From contig NZ_CP108086.1 of the NCBI RefSeq assembly GCF_036186745.1, positions 558,001 to 622,000 on the forward strand: a stretch of 64,000 bases of DNA, given 5' to 3'. The notes beneath the pieces were generated by a model, which was given only the letters and a program-made list of their open reading frames with translations, had not been told where the DNA came from and ran no database searches. The position numbers were made by a program, and so were the translations under genes. Positions 60,965 through 64,000 of this stretch are shown here, one piece after another (position 1 is the first letter of the stretch; each line of letters opens with the position of its first letter). The stretch is from Microbispora hainanensis. GTDB taxonomy: Bacteria; Actinomycetota; Actinomycetes; Streptosporangiales; Streptosporangiaceae.

Positions 60965-62539
60965 TCAGGCGCTGTGCCCGGCCCGCAGCAGGCCGTACGT
61001 GACCGCCTGCTCGAGCGCCTGCCAGGACGCCTCGATGATGTTCTCGCCCACCCCGACCGTGGCCCACTCGCCGGTCGCGTCACTCGACGTGATCAGCACG
61101 CGGGTCACCGCGTCCGTGCCGTGCGTGCCCTCCAGGATGCGGACCTTGAAGTCGATCAGCTCGACCGCGGCCAGCTCGGGGTAGAGCTTCTCCAGCGCCA
61201 GCCGCACCGCCTTGTCGAGCGCGTTGACCGGGCCGTTCCCCTCGCCCGTCGCGATGATCCGCTCGCCCTTCGCGTGGAGCTTGACGGTCGCCTCGCTGAC
61301 CACGTCGCCGCCGGGGCGGCGCTCGACGATCACCCGCCACGACTCGACCGTGAAGTAGCGCCGAAGCTCGCCGTCGACCGTGTCGCGCAGCAGCAGCTCG
61401 AACGACGCGTCGGCCGCCTCGAACGTGTGCCCCCTGGCCTCCAGGTCCTTGACCCGTTCGACCAGCTGCCTGGACTGCTCGCCGGTGAGCTCGTAGCCCA
61501 GCTCGCGGCCCTTCAGCTCGACCGAGGCGCGGCCGGCCATGTCGGAGACCAGCATGCGCATGTCGTTGCCGACCTCGGCGGGGTCGATGTGCTGGTAGAG
61601 GTTCGGGTCCACCTTGATCGCCGACGCGTGCAGGCCCGCCTTGTGCGCGAAGGCCGACGTCCCGACGTACGGCTGGTGGGAGTTCGGCGTGACGTTGGTG
61701 ACCTCGGTGATCGCGTGGGCGATGCGGGTCATGTCGCGCAGCGACTGCGGCGGCACGAGGTCGAATCCCCGCTTGAGCTGGAGGTTCGCCACCACCGTGA
61801 AGAGGTTGGCGTTGCCGGAGCGCTCGCCGTAGCCGTTGGCGCAGCCCTGCACGTGTGTGGCGCCGGCCTTGACCGCGGCCAGCGTGTTGGCGACCGCGCA
61901 GCCGGTGTCGTCGTGGCAGTGGATGCCGATGCGGGCCCCGGTGCCGGCCGCCTCGTGCACCACGTCGGCCAGCTCGTCGGGCAGCATGCCGCCGTTGGTG
62001 TCGCACAGCGCGACCACCGACGCCCCCGCCTCCGCGGCCGTGCGCAGCACCTCCAGCGCGTACGCCGGGTTGGAGCGGTAGCCGTCGAAGAAGTGCTCGG
62101 CGTCGAGGAAGACGCGCTGGCCCTCCGCGGTCAGGTGGGAGACCGTGTCGCGGATCATCGCGAGGTTCTCCTCCAGCGTCGTGCGGAGGGCCAGTTCCAC
62201 GTGACGGTCGTGACTCTTGGCCACGAGCGTCACGATCGGCGCGCCGGATTCGCGCAGCGCGGCCACCAGTGGGTCGTCGGCGGCCTTCACGCCCGCCCGG
62301 CGGGTCGCGCCGAACGCGGCGAGCTGCGCGTGCTTCAGGTCGAGCTCGGTCTGAGCCCGCCGGAAGAACTCGGTGTCCTTGGGGTTCGCGCCCGGCCAGC
62401 CACCCTCGATGAAGCCGACGCCGAGGCCGTCCAGGTGACGTGCGATAGCGAGCTTGTCGGCGACCGTGAGGTTCAGCCCCTCCTGCTGGGCACCGTCACG
62501 GAGCGTCGTGTCGTACACGTGGAAACGATCGTCGGCCAT
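60965..62539 (-). CDS. cimA: (R)-citramalate synthase
   Basis: CimA condenses pyruvate and acetyl-CoA to citramalate, opening a threonine-independent route to isoleucine. From ATG 62539 (AAGGAG at 8 bp) there are 524 residues: DTTLRDGAQQEG (catalytic Arg/Asp), HCHDDTGCAVAN (metal His pair), the N-terminal TIM barrel to about 330 and the C-terminal LeuA regulatory dimer domain (about 400-520; feedback binding of isoleucine is expected). The EGGWPGANPKD loop favours the CimA type over LeuA. A probable attenuator precedes it. Confidence 0.93.
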   Translation of the reverse strand: MADDRFHVYDTTLRDGAQQEGLNLTVADKLAIARHLDGLGVGFIEGGWPGANPKDTEFFRRAQTELDLKHAQLAAFGATRRAGVKAADDPLVAALRESGAPIVTLVAKSHDRHVELALRTTLEENLAMIRDTVSHLTAEGQRVFLDAEHFFDGYRSNPAYALEVLRTAAEAGASVVALCDTNGGMLPDELADVVHEAAGTGARIGIHCHDDTGCAVANTLAAVKAGATHVQGCANGYGERSGNANLFTVVANLQLKRGFDLVPPQSLRDMTRIAHAITEVTNVTPNSHQPYVGTSAFAHKAGLHASAIKVDPNLYQHIDPAEVGNDMRMLVSDMAGRASVELKGRELGYELTGEQSRQLVERVKDLEARGHTFEAADASFELLLRDTVDGELRRYFTVESWRVIVERRPGGDVVSEATVKLHAKGERIIATGEGNGPVNALDKAVRLALEKLYPELAAVELIDFKVRILEGTHGTDAVTRVLITSSDATGEWATVGVGENIIEASWQALEQAVTYGLLRAGHSA

Positions 62540-62614
62540 CTCTGTGTCTCCTTCGCGGGTTGCGTCTCGCCGCGCGCTCATCGGCCTGTGGTTCCGCTTG
62601 GGGCCCAAACAAAA

Positions 62615-62640
62615 AGACCCCTCACGGACGTGAGAGGTCT
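62615..62640 (-). terminator. Intrinsic terminator in the cimA leader (attenuator)
   Basis: On the minus strand AGACC-T-CTCAC, loop GTCC, GTGAG-G-GGTCT is followed by TTTTTGTTT. It stands about 75 bp upstream of the cimA start and right after the leader hairpin, with no other gene upstream on that strand. A terminator in front of a biosynthetic gene implies attenuation. Confidence 0.85.
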
Positions 62641-62672
62641 GCGCGCCGGCGGTGTCCTTTTAGCCGGCGCGC
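62641..62672 (-). promoter_or_regulatory. Leader hairpin of cimA attenuator
   Basis: GCGCGCCGGC and GCCGGCGCGC (62641-62650 and 62663-62672) form a perfect 10-bp stem. Its 5' arm on the minus strand is the last codons of the leader peptide, so a translating ribosome would unfold it. It ends at the base where the terminator begins. Confidence 0.75.
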
Positions 62673-62743
62673 CTGCCGATAATGAGCAGACCGTAGAACA
62701 TGGTGCTGAGCAGTTTGCCACAGCCGGTCACCCTCTGGCACAT
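62660..62743 (-). CDS. Leader peptide of cimA (Leu-Leu-Ile-Ile)
   Basis: A short open frame ends MFYGLLIIGRRAG and then TAA (62660-62662). ATG 62701 gives 13 residues; the in-frame ATG 62743 gives 27 and also contains a Leu-Leu pair. No ribosome site is clear for either. TACTAT at 62756-62751 lies 7 nt before ATG 62743, so a leaderless transcript may begin there. The control codons CTG CTC ATT ATC fit sensing of leucine and isoleucine. Confidence 0.65.
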   Translation of the reverse strand: MCQRVTGCGKLLSTMFYGLLIIGRRAG

Positions 62744-62812
62744 CGATCTCATAGTACGAGATATCCGAGAGTGTTCGCGCAGGTCAGCGGGCTGACGATC
62801 TAGTGTGAAGCC

Positions 62813-63466
62813 ATGAAGGCCGCCAATTTCATCACCCCTGCCGTCGCCGAGTACGCCGCGGCGCACACGAGCCCGCCGGACGATCTGCTCACCGACCTGG
62901 CCGAGGAGACCCACCGGCTGGTGGGCGACCGGATCACCATGCAGATCGCGCCGGAGCAGGGCACCCTGCTGACCATGCTGGTCCGGCTGAGCGGCGCCCG
63001 CAGCGCCGTGGAGGTGGGGACCTTCACCGGCTACTCGTCGATCTGCATCGCCAGGGGGCTGCCCGCCGACGGGCGCCTGATCGCCTGCGACGTGAGCGAG
63101 GAGTGGACGGCGGTGGCGCGCCGCTACTGGCGGAAGGCGGGTCTCGACGACCGCATCGAGCTGCGCCTCGGCCCGGCCGCGGACACGCTGCGGGCCATGC
63201 CGGCGGGTGAGAGCATCGACTTCGCCTTCATCGACGCCGACAAGGCGGGATACCCGGTCTACTACGAGGAGATCCTGCCCCGGCTGAGGCCCGGCGGCCT
63301 GATCGCCGTGGACAACACGCTCCAGCACGGCGACATCACCGATCCCGCCGCCGGCGGCACCGTGCCCGTGATGCGGGAGTTCAACGACCTCGTCGCCCGC
63401 GACTCCCGGGTGACGAGCGTGCTCCTGACCGTCGCCGACGGCCTCACGCTCATCAGGAAGAACTGA
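62813..63466 (+). CDS. SAM-dependent O-methyltransferase (class I, COMT/CCoAOMT-like)
   Basis: The 217 residues have the SAM site AVEVGTFTGYSSICIARGL, metal-binding DADK in FAFIDADKAGY, and the DNTLQHGDITDP motif with the second metal Asp/Asn. This is the Mg-dependent catechol-type O-methyltransferase group; the substrate is unknown. TAGTGT (62801-62806) lies 6 nt before ATG 62813, so the mRNA is probably leaderless. It is divergent from the cimA leader. Confidence 0.92.
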   Translation: MKAANFITPAVAEYAAAHTSPPDDLLTDLAEETHRLVGDRITMQIAPEQGTLLTMLVRLSGARSAVEVGTFTGYSSICIARGLPADGRLIACDVSEEWTAVARRYWRKAGLDDRIELRLGPAADTLRAMPAGESIDFAFIDADKAGYPVYYEEILPRLRPGGLIAVDNTLQHGDITDPAAGGTVPVMREFNDLVARDSRVTSVLLTVADGLTLIRKN

Positions 63467-63660
63467 ATCCTGGATCTCGATGGACGTAGGGCAATGACCG
63501 GGTAATAACGCGCCATAGAGGCGCGGGACGCATGATCGCCGCCCCCTCGATGAGTACGCTCGCGAAGCGATTCGCATTGGCGGATCGCTTTGCCCGGAGC
63601 TCGTCTTTATCACCCGGCGTCTGGTGCGACCAGGCGTCTGATCCGAACAGGGGGCGGCGG

Positions 63661-64000
63661 ATGACTTGTCGGCGCGGCAGCAGGGCGTTTCTCACCGGCA
63701 GGATCGCCGGTCTCCTTCTCGCCGGAACATCGGCTTCGACCGCGTTCATCGCCGGTGTCGTCCCGCTCGGGGCCGCCGCCGACAACGGGCACGGCCGTGG
63801 CGATCGCGCCGTGCGCAACGTCACGTCCACCCAGGGGAAGGACCCGCAGGACCGGCCCGGGGACAGGCTGTCGGTGTCCGGCGACACGCGCAACCACGGC
63901 TATCAGCACACGTCCACCAACACCGCGGGCGGCTCCTCGAACGTGCAGAACGCGCTGTGCCGGCGCGCCCGGGTCTGCAACATCACCCAGCACGTGACGG
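63661..64000 (+). CDS. Secreted protein of unknown function (partial)
   Basis: The frame from ATG 63661 (GGGGGCGG upstream) is open to the window edge. It has a long signal peptide (about 1-40: FLTGRIAGLLLAG and AFIAGVVPLGAAA), then a polar segment with Asn/Thr/Ser/Gln (HTSTNTAGGSSNVQN) and a CRRARVCNITQ stretch with two Cys. The style recalls small secreted Asn-rich proteins of actinomycetes. No function can be given. Confidence 0.6.
   Translation, partial: MTCRRGSRAFLTGRIAGLLLAGTSASTAFIAGVVPLGAAADNGHGRGDRAVRNVTSTQGKDPQDRPGDRLSVSGDTRNHGYQHTSTNTAGGSSNVQNALCRRARVCNITQHVT

Noticed and set aside
62641..62740. T-box riboswitch upstream of cimA
   Set aside because: AGGACACCGCCGG vaguely recalls the T-box sequence, but the GGGTGG part and a specifier loop were not found. 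The peptide-plus-terminator model explains the region better.

Overview
This window looks like the chromosome of a filamentous actinomycete, probably of the Streptosporangiales. The evidence is very high GC, GTG and TTG starts, actinobacterial ribosomal protein and sigma factor types, an F420 pathway gene (cofC), and a conserved gene order. From ftsY to gpsA, and again from hup/leuDC/ndgR to gltX, the order matches what I remember of the Streptomyces chromosome arm-proximal core. No phage, transposase or plasmid gene was seen.

Layout. 1-4.9 kb: edge of a lipoprotein polysaccharide deacetylase, a small protein, an XRE-cupin regulator divergent from an EamA exporter, a SigR-like ECF sigma factor, and a PLP cysteine desulfhydrase-like enzyme. 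4.9-19.5 kb: housekeeping block on the minus strand (ftsY, smc, acyP, fpg, rnc, rpmF, DUF177, coaD, rsmD, recG, DAK2 protein) facing rpmB. 19.5-28.6 kb: an NmrA-type fragment, thiD, a CBM2-like membrane protein, thiL, a RAM-domain protein, a DUF3515 lipoprotein, ddl, gpsA, a PlsC-type acyltransferase and cofC. 28.7-40.7 kb: accessory block of efflux pumps and regulators (three MFS pumps, two TetR, an SDR, an ECF42 sigma with its YCII partner, a PAS-GAF-PP2C phosphatase). 41-47.6 kb: hup, leuD, leuC, ndgR, an acidic unknown protein, a PaaI thioesterase and an MgtC protein. 47.6-54.8 kb: SnoaL-like protein, tRNA-Glu x2 and tRNA-Gln, an M3 peptidase, PadR/MATE pair, gltX and a FAH-family enzyme. 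55-64 kb: MhuD-like haem monooxygenase, HD hydrolase, secreted heparinase-like enzyme, a globin/flavohaemoprotein/DivIVA operon, cimA behind a probable attenuator, an O-methyltransferase and the start of a secreted protein.

Most notable signals. (1) Upstream of cimA lies a short leader peptide with consecutive Leu-Leu-Ile-Ile codons, a perfect 10-bp hairpin and an intrinsic terminator, which together look like a branched-chain amino acid attenuator. (2) A truncated haemoglobin, a flavohaemoprotein and a DivIVA-like coiled coil form one translationally coupled operon behind a nested palindrome. (3) Two unrelated genes 10 kb apart share a nearly identical 47-bp promoter, and six genes place a -10 hexamer exactly 6 nt before the start codon, which suggests leaderless transcripts. 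(4) Short tandem repeats have expanded both between genes and in frame inside several proteins (TetR, MhuD-like, HD, MFS, CBM2 protein). (5) A 105-bp tandem duplication copied the 3' end of a tRNA-Glu together with its terminator. (6) Several regulators face clear operators (TetR/SDR, TetR/MFS, NdgR/leuC).
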